Assembly: GCA_937898535.1 (NCBI GenBank)
Contig: CALDKP010000388.1
Location: 1-7,192 of the forward strand
DNA from: an uncultured Sphingomonadales bacterium
GTDB taxonomy: Bacteria; Pseudomonadota; Alphaproteobacteria; Sphingomonadales; Sphingomonadaceae
Length of the DNA stretch: 7,192 bases
Direction: 5' to 3'
The position numbers and the translations under genes were made by a program. The notes under the pieces were generated by a model that ran no database searches, was not told the DNA's origin, and worked only from the letters and a program-made list of their open reading frames with translations. Shown in pieces: positions 1-6,236 of this stretch; positions within the stretch are counted from its first letter, which is position 1; the number at the start of each line of letters is the position of its first letter.

Positions 1-591
1 GCCAACATCGAGTTCATCGTCGCCTACGTCGGCGTCGGTGCGCTGTTCGCCGGGCTGATCTTCTCGGTCAGCGTGGTCAGCATCCCGATGATGCTGGACC
101 GCCGCGTCGACGCCATCACCGCCGGACTGACCAGCCTGCGCCTGGTGCTGAGCCAGCCCGGCGTGATGCTCTGGTGGGGCGCGCTGCTGGTGATCCTGAC
201 CGCGATCTATGCCTGGGCGACGGTCGCCTTTGGCCTGCGCTTTTCCAACCTCACCAATCGCGGGATCATCACCAACGGGCCCTATGCCTTCACGAAGCAT
301 CCGGCCTATGTGTCGAAGAATGCGTTCTGGTGGCTGTCCACTTTGCCGTTTCTGGTCACCACGGGCAGCACCACCGATATGATCCGCAATAGCGCCATTC
401 TTGGCCTGGTCAGCGCCATCTATTACTGGCGCGCAAAGACTGAGGAGAAGCATCTGATGGCTGACCCCGCTTATGCCGCTTATGCCGACTGGATGGGCCG
501 CAACGCCATCGTCCCGCGTTTCTTTGCCGCGCTGCGCCGGTTGGCGGGCAATCGCTTGCGTCAACGTGGCGGCGTGCAACCCGCCGAATAG
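1..591 (+). CDS. Partial membrane protein: DUF2189-like start joined to an isoprenylcysteine carboxyl methyltransferase-like domain
   Basis: The reading frame is open from base 1, so the true start lies upstream; the ATG at 73 is internal. Counting from base 1, residues 1-69 hold a hydrophobic helix (about 4-28), the stretch SIPMMLDRRVDA and a second helix starting near 56. This pattern resembles the C-terminal half of DUF2189 integral membrane proteins. From about residue 70 the protein instead resembles the ICMT/PEMT-like membrane methyltransferases. It has GPYAFTKHPAYVSKN (93-107) with the family's R/K-H-P-x-Y signature at K99-Y103, a further membrane segment (about 108-121), and the acidic pair E148-E149 before ADPAYAAY. 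Members of this family methylate using SAM at the membrane; the substrate is unknown here. The change of family falls inside one membrane helix and coincides with a sharp drop in third-position GC. The ORF may therefore be a gene fusion or an assembly join. The methyltransferase call is fairly safe; the DUF2189 call is from memory of the family pattern. Confidence 0.72.
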   Translation, partial: ANIEFIVAYVGVGALFAGLIFSVSVVSIPMMLDRRVDAITAGLTSLRLVLSQPGVMLWWGALLVILTAIYAWATVAFGLRFSNLTNRGIITNGPYAFTKHPAYVSKNAFWWLSTLPFLVTTGSTTDMIRNSAILGLVSAIYYWRAKTEEKHLMADPAYAAYADWMGRNAIVPRFFAALRRLAGNRLRQRGGVQPAE

Positions 592-604
592 TCTTTCTTG
601 AATT

Positions 605-667
605 CTCTGCGTCCTCTGCGCCTCTGCGTGAGCATGTATTGCACGCCGAGGCGCAGAGGACGCAGAG
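605..667. repeat. Long hairpin of CTCTGCG heptamers (dispersed-repeat type, possible terminator)
   Basis: Bases 605-630 pair with 642-667. The inner pairs 626-630/642-646 and the outer pairs 605-624/648-667 are perfect, and the only mismatch is T625 against C647. This gives 25 of 26 pairs around an 11-nt loop. The left arm contains three copies of CTCTGCG (605-611, 614-620, 622-628) and the right arm two copies of its complement (652-658, 661-667). It starts 14 nt after the stop codon of the preceding gene and ends 69 nt before the next start. It could therefore end transcription, although no T-run follows. Repeats with this CTCTGCG wording are, from memory, scattered between genes in many bacteria; their role is unknown. 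Confidence 0.85.
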
Positions 668-723
668 GGTTATCGACCCACTTTAACCGCCCGATTAAGT
701 CTGATAGGCTCCCCCATGAGGAA

Positions 724-730
724 GAGGAGA
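724..730 (+). promoter_or_regulatory. Ribosome binding site that decides the amidohydrolase start
   Basis: The purine run GAGGAGA lies 6 nt before the ATG at 737. It sits inside the reading frame that would begin at the earlier ATG (716), and that earlier ATG is preceded by a C-run (CTCCCCC) with no Shine-Dalgarno sequence. This favours 737 as the start. Confidence 0.7.
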
Positions 731-736
731 GTCGAT

Positions 737-2479
737 ATGCATGATTTGGTCATTCGCGGTGGAACCGTGGTTGATGGCACGGGCGCACCGCGCTTTGTCG
801 CCGACGTTGCGGTGGATGGCGGCATCATTACCGCAGTGGGCCAAATCAGCGCTTCGGGCCGCGAAGAGATTGATGCTTCGGGTAAAATCGTCGCGCCTGG
901 CTTTGTTGATATCCATACCCATTATGACGGCCAAGCAACTTGGGACAGTGAGATGGGTCCGTCGAGCTGGCATGGCGTTACCACGGTCGTCATAGGCAAT
1001 TGCGGCGTTGGCTTTGCGCCCGCGAAAAAGGACAAGCATGATTGGCTGATCGGCCTGATGGAGGGTGTCGAGGATATTCCCGGCACTGCGCTCGCCGAGG
1101 GGATGAAATGGGATTGGGAAAGCTTCCCCGATTATCTCGACGCGCTCGAACGCCTGCCGCGCACCATCGATATTGGCACGCAAGTTCCGCACGGCGCGTT
1201 GCGCGCCTTTGTCATGGGACAGCGCGGCGCGGATAATGAGGAGCCAACCGAAGCCGACATCGCCGAAATGGCGCGGTTGGTGGAGGAAGGCTTGCGCGCA
1301 GGGGCTTTGGGCTTTTCCACCTCCCGCACGGTGTTGCATAAATCGATTGATGGCGAACTTGTCCCCGGGACCACGGCGACCGAACCCGAACTGGTTGGTA
1401 TTGGACGCGCCATGGGCAAAGTCGGGCATGGGGTGTTTGAGCTGACCACCGATTTCTTGGAAGAATGGGACGAATTCGGCTGGATGGGGCGGTTAAGCCG
1501 CGAAACGGGGCTGCCCATCGCCTTCACCATGTTGCAATCGCCCATCAAGCAAATGCCATGGACCGAGCAAATGGCAGGGATGTGCAACGCCAATGACAAT
1601 GGTGCGAACCTCGTGGCGGCGATTGGCCTGCGCGGTATTGGCGTCATCATGAACTGGCGCGGCACGGTGCACCCATTCATGCGCAAGCCAAGCTGGCAGA
1701 AAATCGCCGGACTGTCGTGGGACGAACAGAAGGCAAAACTGTCCGATCCGGCGTTTAAGGCGGCGATGCTGGCAGAAGACAATTTGCCACCGCCGTCTGT
1801 TGATATGGCCCCATTCTTCATGCTGGTGACTGCCGCATGGGCGATGCAATTCCCGCTGGGTGATGGCTTTAGCTATGAACCGACACGAGAAGAAAGCGTC
1901 TTCGGCTTTGCGCAAGCCGCAGGCAAAGAAGCGGCCGAATATGCGTATGACCAGTTGATGGCCGACGACGGTAACGGCATGATTTACCTGCCGATATTGA
2001 ATTACATGGATGGCAATTTGGACTTCACCAAAGAGCTGCTCCAGCGTGACGATATCGTCGCATCGCTGTCCGACGGCGGCGCACATTGCGGAACCATTTG
2101 TGACGCGGCGTCACCGACATTTCTGCTCAGTTACTGGGCGCGCGATCGTAAGGCTGGAACAATACCGCTCGAACTGGCCGTCAAACGCCAATGCCACGAC
2201 ACGGCGCGGCTATATGGGTTGAATGATCGCGGTGTGCTGAAGCCCGGCTATCTCGCCGATATCAACGTGATCGATTTTGACGCGTTGAAATTGTTGAAGC
2301 CTTGGTTGGCGTTCGACCTGCCCGCCGGTGGCAAGCGCTTACTGCAAAAGGCTGAAGGCTATGCCGCGACGATTAAATCGGGCGTGGTCACGTTTCGTGA
2401 TGGCGCGATGACCGGCGCTTTGCCCGGTATCGTGGTGCGCGGTCCGCAGAGCATCGATATGGCGGAAGCCGCGGAATAA
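737..2479 (+). CDS. N-acyl-D-amino-acid deacylase-like amidohydrolase
   Basis: The product is a 580-residue cytoplasmic metal-dependent hydrolase of the D-aminoacylase branch (COG3653 type) of the amidohydrolase superfamily, of usual length for that branch. Relatives cleave N-acyl-D-amino acids or similar amides; the substrate cannot be read from the sequence. The N-terminal beta-sandwich strand (DLVIRGGTVVDGTG, 3-16) leads into the barrel and the metal motif DIHTHYDGQ, with H60 and H62. The bridging cysteine NCG follows at C89, with the same 27-residue spacing from the HxH as in the Alcaligenes D-aminoacylase. The catalytic aspartate is D446 in SDGGAHCG, and the usual C-terminal GVLKPGYLADINV strand is present. 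The two further metal-binding histidines of true D-aminoacylases seem to be absent (T237/T238 and M265 in their place). The start at 737 is chosen for its ribosome binding site; an ATG at 716 would add seven residues. The gene stands alone, with a hairpin on each side. Confidence 0.88.
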   Translation: MHDLVIRGGTVVDGTGAPRFVADVAVDGGIITAVGQISASGREEIDASGKIVAPGFVDIHTHYDGQATWDSEMGPSSWHGVTTVVIGNCGVGFAPAKKDKHDWLIGLMEGVEDIPGTALAEGMKWDWESFPDYLDALERLPRTIDIGTQVPHGALRAFVMGQRGADNEEPTEADIAEMARLVEEGLRAGALGFSTSRTVLHKSIDGELVPGTTATEPELVGIGRAMGKVGHGVFELTTDFLEEWDEFGWMGRLSRETGLPIAFTMLQSPIKQMPWTEQMAGMCNANDNGANLVAAIGLRGIGVIMNWRGTVHPFMRKPSWQKIAGLSWDEQKAKLSDPAFKAAMLAEDNLPPPSVDMAPFFMLVTAAWAMQFPLGDGFSYEPTREESVFGFAQAAGKEAAEYAYDQLMADDGNGMIYLPILNYMDGNLDFTKELLQRDDIVASLSDGGAHCGTICDAASPTFLLSYWARDRKAGTIPLELAVKRQCHDTARLYGLNDRGVLKPGYLADINVIDFDALKLLKPWLAFDLPAGGKRLLQKAEGYAATIKSGVVTFRDGAMTGALPGIVVRGPQSIDMAEAAE

Positions 2480-2480
2480 G

Positions 2481-2508
2481 GGAGGGCTTCCAGCGCGGAA
2501 GCCACTCC
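2481..2508. terminator. Hairpin terminator between convergent genes
   Basis: GGCTTCC (2485-2491) pairs with GGAAGCC (2497-2503) around a 5-nt loop. The stem is extended by GGAG (2481-2484) with CTCC (2505-2508) across a single bulged A (2504), giving 11 pairs in total. It starts one base after the amidohydrolase stop and lies 5 nt from the dnaN stop on the other strand. An A/T-rich stretch (ATATATTATA) follows on the + side. It probably serves both genes; there is no classical T-run. Confidence 0.7.
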
Positions 2509-2513
2509 ATATA

Positions 2514-3629
2514 TTATACGCGCATTGGCATCAAAACGTACAGCGCCGCTGACTTGTCATTCTCGCGAATGAGCGTTGGGGCGCTGGCGTCGGCCAAGTG
2601 AAGTTCGACGATGTCGCCTTCGATCTCGCCTAATATGTCCATCAAATAACGCGCGTTGAAGCCGATTTCGAAGCCGTCGCTGCTATATTGGCCGGACACT
2701 TCTTCTGCCGCCGTGCCGTTTTCAGGGCTGGTGACCGACAAAGTGATCTTGTCTTTATCGAGCGCCATTTTGACAGCGCGGGTTTTTTCGGTGGCGATGG
2801 TCGCCACGCGGTCAACGCCTTGGCTGAATGCCTTGGGGTCGATGCGCAGCAACTTGTCATTCGCGGTTGGAATGACGCGGCTGTAATCGGGGAATGTGCC
2901 GTCGATCAGCTTTGATGTCAGGATGACGCTGTCAAAGGTGAAGCGGATTTTGCTCGCCGACAGATCGATCTGGATGACATTGCCGCCGCTTTCGTCAAGC
3001 AGCTTGCGGATTTCGGCGACGCATTTGCGTGGCACGATGATGTCGGGCATGTTTTCTGCGCCAGCTGGACGCGGCAGCGTGACGCGGGCGAGGCGATGGC
3101 CGTCGGTGGCCGCTGCCTTCAACACAGGATCGGCATCGTCGGTGACGTGCAGGAAAATACCGTTGAGATAATAACGCGTTTCTTCGGTCGAGATCGCAAA
3201 GCGCGTCTTGTCGATAATCTGGATCAGCGAGCTTGCGGGAATTTCGAACGAGGTGGGCAATTCGCCCTCTGCGATCGTTGGGAAATCCTCACGCGGCAAT
3301 GTGGCGAGCGAGAAGCGCGCGCGGCCAGCGTTCACCGCCATGCGGCCGTCTGCGGCATGCAGCTGAACCTGCGATCCTTCGGGAAGCTTGCGCGCGATTT
3401 CGAACAAGGTGTGCGCCGAAACGGTGGTTGCACCGGGGGTTTCAACATCGGCAGCAAAGGTTTCAACAACCTGTAAATCAAGGTCTGTCGCGGTCAGCTT
3501 GATCTTGCCGCCTTCGCTGGCTTCGATCAGGACGTTGGACAAAATGGGAATAGTGTTGCGCCGTTCCACAACGGATTGGACGTGGCTCAGGCTTTTCAGC
3601 AGGGTCGCGCGTTCGATCGTGGCTCTCAT
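2514..3629 (-). CDS. dnaN: DNA polymerase III beta subunit (sliding clamp)
   Basis: The product is a 371-residue protein, normal for the family. Its dimer encircles DNA and tethers the replicative polymerase, and it also recruits DnaA-regulating, repair and ligation factors. The start MRATIERATLLKSL, the early NTIPILSNVLIE segment (26-37), the middle-domain segment RYYLNGIFLH and the C-terminal YVLMPMRV, which lines the partner-binding pocket, are all characteristic. The ATG at 3629 has a good Shine-Dalgarno sequence, AAGGGGA (3636-3642 on the opposite strand), 6 nt upstream. Neither dnaA nor recF is adjacent, so this is not the classical dnaA-dnaN-recF origin cluster. The gene is convergent with the amidohydrolase and divergent from the histidine phosphatase. 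Nothing in the sequence looks broken. Confidence 0.98.
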   Translation of the reverse strand: MRATIERATLLKSLSHVQSVVERRNTIPILSNVLIEASEGGKIKLTATDLDLQVVETFAADVETPGATTVSAHTLFEIARKLPEGSQVQLHAADGRMAVNAGRARFSLATLPREDFPTIAEGELPTSFEIPASSLIQIIDKTRFAISTEETRYYLNGIFLHVTDDADPVLKAAATDGHRLARVTLPRPAGAENMPDIIVPRKCVAEIRKLLDESGGNVIQIDLSASKIRFTFDSVILTSKLIDGTFPDYSRVIPTANDKLLRIDPKAFSQGVDRVATIATEKTRAVKMALDKDKITLSVTSPENGTAAEEVSGQYSSDGFEIGFNARYLMDILGEIEGDIVELHLADASAPTLIRENDKSAALYVLMPMRV

Positions 3630-3770
3630 TCAAATTCCCCTTATCGGGCATGGCAGGCACAAAGCAGCCAAAAATCCCTATTTCTATGGCGACTCTTCCA
3701 TAACCGCTTTGGCCAGCAGGGCAAGCCGATAGGTTTTGCGTCGAAGAATATCCTGTGGAATAAGGCGATT
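3630..3770. promoter_or_regulatory. Divergent intergenic region between dnaN and the histidine phosphatase gene
   Basis: This 141-bp stretch must carry the start signals for both outward-facing genes. It contains the dnaN ribosome binding site at one end and TAAGG (3761-3765), 5 nt before the phosphatase ATG, at the other. I could not place a convincing -35/-10 pair for either gene. Confidence 0.45.
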
Positions 3771-4418
3771 ATGGGTATTTCAACAAACGGTAGACGGCTT
3801 TTCATCGCGCGGCATGGGGAGACGGTGTTTAACAAAATTGCGCGGATGCAGGGGCAGGCAGAGCTGCATACCCCGCTGACATGGGAAGGCTGCGTGCAGG
3901 CGCGCGCCATGGGGCGTGCGTTGGCAAACTATCTGGGGGATGACCCCACGCCGCAGCTTTGGTCGTCCACCGCCGGGCGCGCGTTGCAGACGCTTGCGTT
4001 GGTCGCAGAGGAAATTGACGCCGACTGGCACCAAACGATGCGCGATGACCGGCTGTTGGAAATTGACGTCGGCCTTTGGTCGAGCCGCACCTATGCCGAC
4101 ATATCCGCGGAAATTGGCCCAATCGTCGATATGGAACACAAGCTGTTTTCCGTGCGTCCTGAAGGTGGCGAATTTTATGATGATGTCGCGCAGCGACTGC
4201 GTCACTGGATAGCGGACCAAAGCTTTGAACAGGATATGCTTGTCATCTGCCATGGGATGACCGCACGCGTGCTGCGCGGGGTATTGCTGGGCTTGGAACC
4301 CATGGAACGGTTTGGCGCGCCTATTGCCCACAGCCTTGCGCAGGGCAGCATGGTGATGATCCGCGATGGTGTCGAAACGCTGGTGATTGACGGCGACGGC
4401 GCAGGGGAGCGTGCTTGA
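3771..4418 (+). CDS. Histidine phosphatase family protein (phosphoglycerate mutase-like)
   Basis: The product is a 215-residue cytoplasmic enzyme of the histidine-phosphatase branch-1 fold. The motif RHGET holds the phospho-accepting H15 with R14. The phosphate-pocket arginine is R70 in STAGRALQT. The likely proton donor is E97 in LLEIDVG, and the second catalytic histidine is H161 in ICHG. The full catalytic set is present, so the enzyme should be active. Whether it is a sugar-phosphate phosphatase, a cofactor-pathway phosphatase or another subtype cannot be told from the sequence; true glycolytic mutase activity is less likely at this length. The ATG at 3771 is chosen because TAAGG lies just upstream and the catalytic motif begins normally 14 residues in; the frame stays open further upstream, but that part is non-coding in character. 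The stop overlaps the TTG of the following gene by 4 nt, suggesting coupled translation. Confidence 0.92.
   Translation: MGISTNGRRLFIARHGETVFNKIARMQGQAELHTPLTWEGCVQARAMGRALANYLGDDPTPQLWSSTAGRALQTLALVAEEIDADWHQTMRDDRLLEIDVGLWSSRTYADISAEIGPIVDMEHKLFSVRPEGGEFYDDVAQRLRHWIADQSFEQDMLVICHGMTARVLRGVLLGLEPMERFGAPIAHSLAQGSMVMIRDGVETLVIDGDGAGERA
4403..4409 (+). promoter_or_regulatory. Shine-Dalgarno sequence inside the phosphatase gene, serving a TTG start
   Basis: AGGGGAG lies 5 nt before the TTG at 4415, which overlaps the phosphatase stop as TTGA (4415-4418). This is good spacing for a translationally coupled start of the next gene. It is the main argument that the original start of the secreted-protein gene was this TTG. 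Confidence 0.5.
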
Positions 4419-5002
4419 GGTTTGTTACCCCACATGATGTGTTCTCCTGCGAAGGCAGGCGCCCAGAACAGCCGGGCGCAGCGCCGCGCTGGATTCCGGC
4501 CTCCGCCGGAAAGCACATGCTTTTGATCTTTGCGTTGGCTCTTGGGGCCACCGCGCCGCTGTCTGCGAAAGATAGGCTTGGCGTATATCAGGGGTGGGCG
4601 GCGTTTCGTGACCCTGAAACCCCCCGCTGCTATGCGATTTCGGAGCCTGACGAGACGATAGGACCTCCAACGCGGGCTGCTTATGTCTCCATCGGTTTTT
4701 GGCCAAAGCGCAGCGTTACGCATCAGCTTTACGTGCGCCTTTCGCGTGATCGGTCGGCCAATAGCGGCGTGACATTGACCGCTGGCGGAAGGCGCTTTCG
4801 TTTAAAGGCCAATAGCAGCGCGGCATGGGCGGCGGACCGGCGGATGGACTTGGCCATTGTCGCCGCCATTCGCTCGGCAACGTCGCTCAGCATCGAAACG
4901 ATTGGTCGCGATGGCCGGTCGATTGTCGATGCATATGCATTGCGCGGTGCCCCCAGTGCAATCGATGCGGCTGCTTTGGGATGCGCCCGCCGGAAAACGT
5001 AA
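4415..5002 (+). CDS. Secreted IalB-like hypothetical protein with a disrupted or extended start
   Basis: Two starts are possible. The TTG at 4415 (195 residues) has the better ribosome binding site, but its first ~34 residues are encoded largely by a repeat element. The ATG at 4517 (161 residues) begins directly with a hydrophobic signal-peptide-like stretch (LLIFALALG), with a plausible cleavage site after LSA at residue 17, and only a modest GGAAAG upstream. The mature part has GVYQGWAAFRD, then RCYAISEP, and near the C-terminus GCARRK; C38 and C156 (ATG numbering) could form a disulfide. The pattern resembles the invasion-associated-locus-B (IalB) family of small periplasmic proteins of unknown biochemical role, but this is a recollection of pattern, not a search result. 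The ATG form lacks the usual positive charges before the hydrophobic core, consistent with loss of the native N-terminus. The gene is probably co-transcribed with the phosphatase. Confidence 0.72.
   Translation: MRFVTPHDVFSCEGRRPEQPGAAPRWIPASAGKHMLLIFALALGATAPLSAKDRLGVYQGWAAFRDPETPRCYAISEPDETIGPPTRAAYVSIGFWPKRSVTHQLYVRLSRDRSANSGVTLTAGGRRFRLKANSSAAWAADRRMDLAIVAAIRSATSLSIETIGRDGRSIVDAYALRGAPSAIDAAALGCARRKT
4440..4516. repeat. Sphingomonad REP-like element with paired hairpins
   Basis: The element contains CCTGC/GCAGG (4446-4450/4455-4459, 4-nt loop) and TTCCGGC/GCCGGAA (4494-4500/4505-4511, 4-nt loop). CCAG/CTGG (4463-4466/4489-4492) brackets a GC-rich middle. The wording (TCCTGCGAAGGCAGG and CTGGATTCCGGCCTCCGCC) matches, from memory, the short extragenic repeats common in sphingomonad genomes. 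Here it sits inside the reading frame that begins at TTG 4415, and that frame stays open through it. The hexamer CACATG occurs on both sides (4431-4436 and 4514-4519) and could be a target duplication or chance. Confidence 0.72.
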
Positions 5003-5046
5003 AGCAGACCGCCGGTTCGAATTGACTCACGGCCTATGTTCCAATG

Positions 5047-5055
5047 TGTTATAAT
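5047..5055 (+). promoter_or_regulatory. Extended -10 promoter element ahead of the sensor kinase
   Basis: TGTTATAAT (5047-5055) is a perfect TGnTATAAT extended -10 match, 45 nt after the stop of the secreted-protein gene. A TTGACT (5022-5027) lies upstream, but the 22-nt gap is too long for a standard -35, so the extended -10 would have to suffice. Transcription would begin near 5062 and leave a leader of about 87 nt before the kinase ATG. Confidence 0.5.
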
Positions 5056-5060
5056 GTTGA

Positions 5061-5124
5061 CGTTTCGCATGTTTGATGTCGTTGCGAGACGTGACGCCTG
5101 GGTATGGCTCTCACACTGCGAGCC
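5061..5124 (+). other. Two hairpins in the kinase mRNA leader
   Basis: Bases 5061-5069 (CGTTTCGCA) pair with 5083-5091 (TGCGAGACG), giving nine pairs including one G-U, around a 13-nt loop. Bases 5106-5110 (GGCTC) pair with 5120-5124 (GAGCC) around a 9-nt loop. The first hairpin starts about where transcription from the extended -10 would begin. No known riboswitch is recognised; the structures may affect stability or translation, or be accidental. Confidence 0.4.
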
Positions 5125-5148
5125 TCCAGTTTATAACGGCTTTGTGCC

Positions 5149-6171
5149 ATGGAAAATATACTGACCCGCTTGCCTGAACATGCCGACAGTATGTCGATTG
5201 CGCTTGTTTCCTCGTCATTTTCGCCGCTCATTCTTCTTCAAGAGGACTTGACGATCATTGCCGCAAGCAAGTCTTTTTGCGATGCCTTTGATATCGATTG
5301 TGTTGGAGTTACCGGCAAGAGACTGGCTGATCTGGGCAAGGGCGAATGGAATGTGCGCCAGCTGAACGCCCTGCTGCAAGCCACCGTTGCCGGCAAGGCG
5401 GCGATCGATGTGTATGAAATGGAACTGAAGCGTGCAGACCGGCCAACACGGCATCTGCTGATTAACGCGCATACGCTCGATTATTTCGAAGCGGAGAGCA
5501 TTCGCGTTGTGCTCGCCATCACCGACGTAACATCGCAGCGTCGGGCCGACAAAGTCAGGGACGATCTTGTCCGCGAAAAGCAATTGCTATTGCATGAAAT
5601 CCAACATCGCGTGGCCAACAGCCTGCAAATCATCGCCAGCGTCTTGCTGCAAAGCGCGCGCAAGGTGCAATCCAGCGAAACGCGCGAGCATTTGCGCGAT
5701 GCGCACAACCGTGTGATGTCCGTCGCCATGCTGCAAAAGCATTTGTCGTCGACCTCGGTCGATAATGTCAATTTACGTAGCTATTTCCACGATCTGTGCC
5801 GCAGCATTGGCGCGTCGATGATTGGCGATCCCGACCGGCTTTCGCTAACCACCGATGTTGACGACAGCGTTGTTGATGCGGATACGTCCGTCAGCCTTGG
5901 CCTGATCGTCACCGAACTGGTGATTAACGCATTGAAGCATGCCTTTCCCGGACGTACGCAAAAGGGCACGATCAAAGTCGGGTATAAGTCCAACGGCGCT
6001 GCGTGGGCACTTGTGGTCGCCGATGACGGCATTGGCATGCCGAAAAACGAAGAAGACCGTAAACCCGGTTTGGGGACAGGCATTATCGAGGCCCTTGCTG
6101 GCCAATTGAAAGCCGTGGTCATGATAACCGATCAGGCACCCGGAACGCAGGTCTCTGTGGTCAAGAGTTAG
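5149..6171 (+). CDS. Soluble PAS-HisKA_2 sensor histidine kinase
   Basis: The product is a 340-residue protein with no membrane segment. A PAS-like sensing domain spans about 22-128, ending in the usual AITDVTSQRRA linker. The dimerisation/phosphotransfer region of HisKA_2/HWE type follows (about 140-215). Its EIQHRVANSLQII motif places the phospho-accepting histidine at H153. The ATP-binding domain has the N box ELVINALKHAF (256-266), the G1 box DDGIGMP (292-298) and the G2 box GLGTGI (307-312). All key residues are present. Kinases of this class in alphaproteobacteria often feed stand-alone receivers or the general stress pathway (PhyR/NepR/EcfG), but no regulator or receiver gene is in this window, so the partner is unknown. 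The start is uncertain: ATG 5149 has a poor ribosome binding site, and ATG 5191 would remove 14 residues without harming the domains. A promoter-like extended -10 lies upstream, so the kinase is probably its own transcription unit. Confidence 0.93.
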   Translation: MENILTRLPEHADSMSIALVSSSFSPLILLQEDLTIIAASKSFCDAFDIDCVGVTGKRLADLGKGEWNVRQLNALLQATVAGKAAIDVYEMELKRADRPTRHLLINAHTLDYFEAESIRVVLAITDVTSQRRADKVRDDLVREKQLLLHEIQHRVANSLQIIASVLLQSARKVQSSETREHLRDAHNRVMSVAMLQKHLSSTSVDNVNLRSYFHDLCRSIGASMIGDPDRLSLTTDVDDSVVDADTSVSLGLIVTELVINALKHAFPGRTQKGTIKVGYKSNGAAWALVVADDGIGMPKNEEDRKPGLGTGIIEALAGQLKAVVMITDQAPGTQVSVVKS

Positions 6172-6236
6172 GCCCTGACGCTCTACCTTAGCGACGCTGG
6201 CTTTTCACGCATAATCCCATTATAGGCGCGGCCATC

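Noticed and set aside
605..667. The repeated CTCTGCG heptamers as a small CRISPR or tandem array
   Set aside because: The units are only 7 nt with 1-2 nt between them and reverse direction at the loop; there are no spacers. It is a hairpin.
716..736. ATG at 716 as the amidohydrolase start
   Set aside because: It has no ribosome binding site, and the added residues (MRKRRVD) are encoded by the purine-rich Shine-Dalgarno region of the ATG at 737.
695..1429. Long antisense frame (244 codons) opposite the amidohydrolase gene
   Set aside because: Its product shows no recognisable domain and it lies wholly opposite a clearly real gene; such shadow frames are expected in GC-rich coding DNA.
3576..3770. 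N-terminal extension of the histidine phosphatase back into dnaN
   Set aside because: It would overlap dnaN and the divergent promoter region and encode no conserved residues. A ribosome binding site and the normal motif position support 3771.
5022..5055. TTGACT and TATAAT as a standard sigma-70 promoter pair
   Set aside because: The gap is 22 nt, well beyond the usual 16-18; only the extended -10 was kept.
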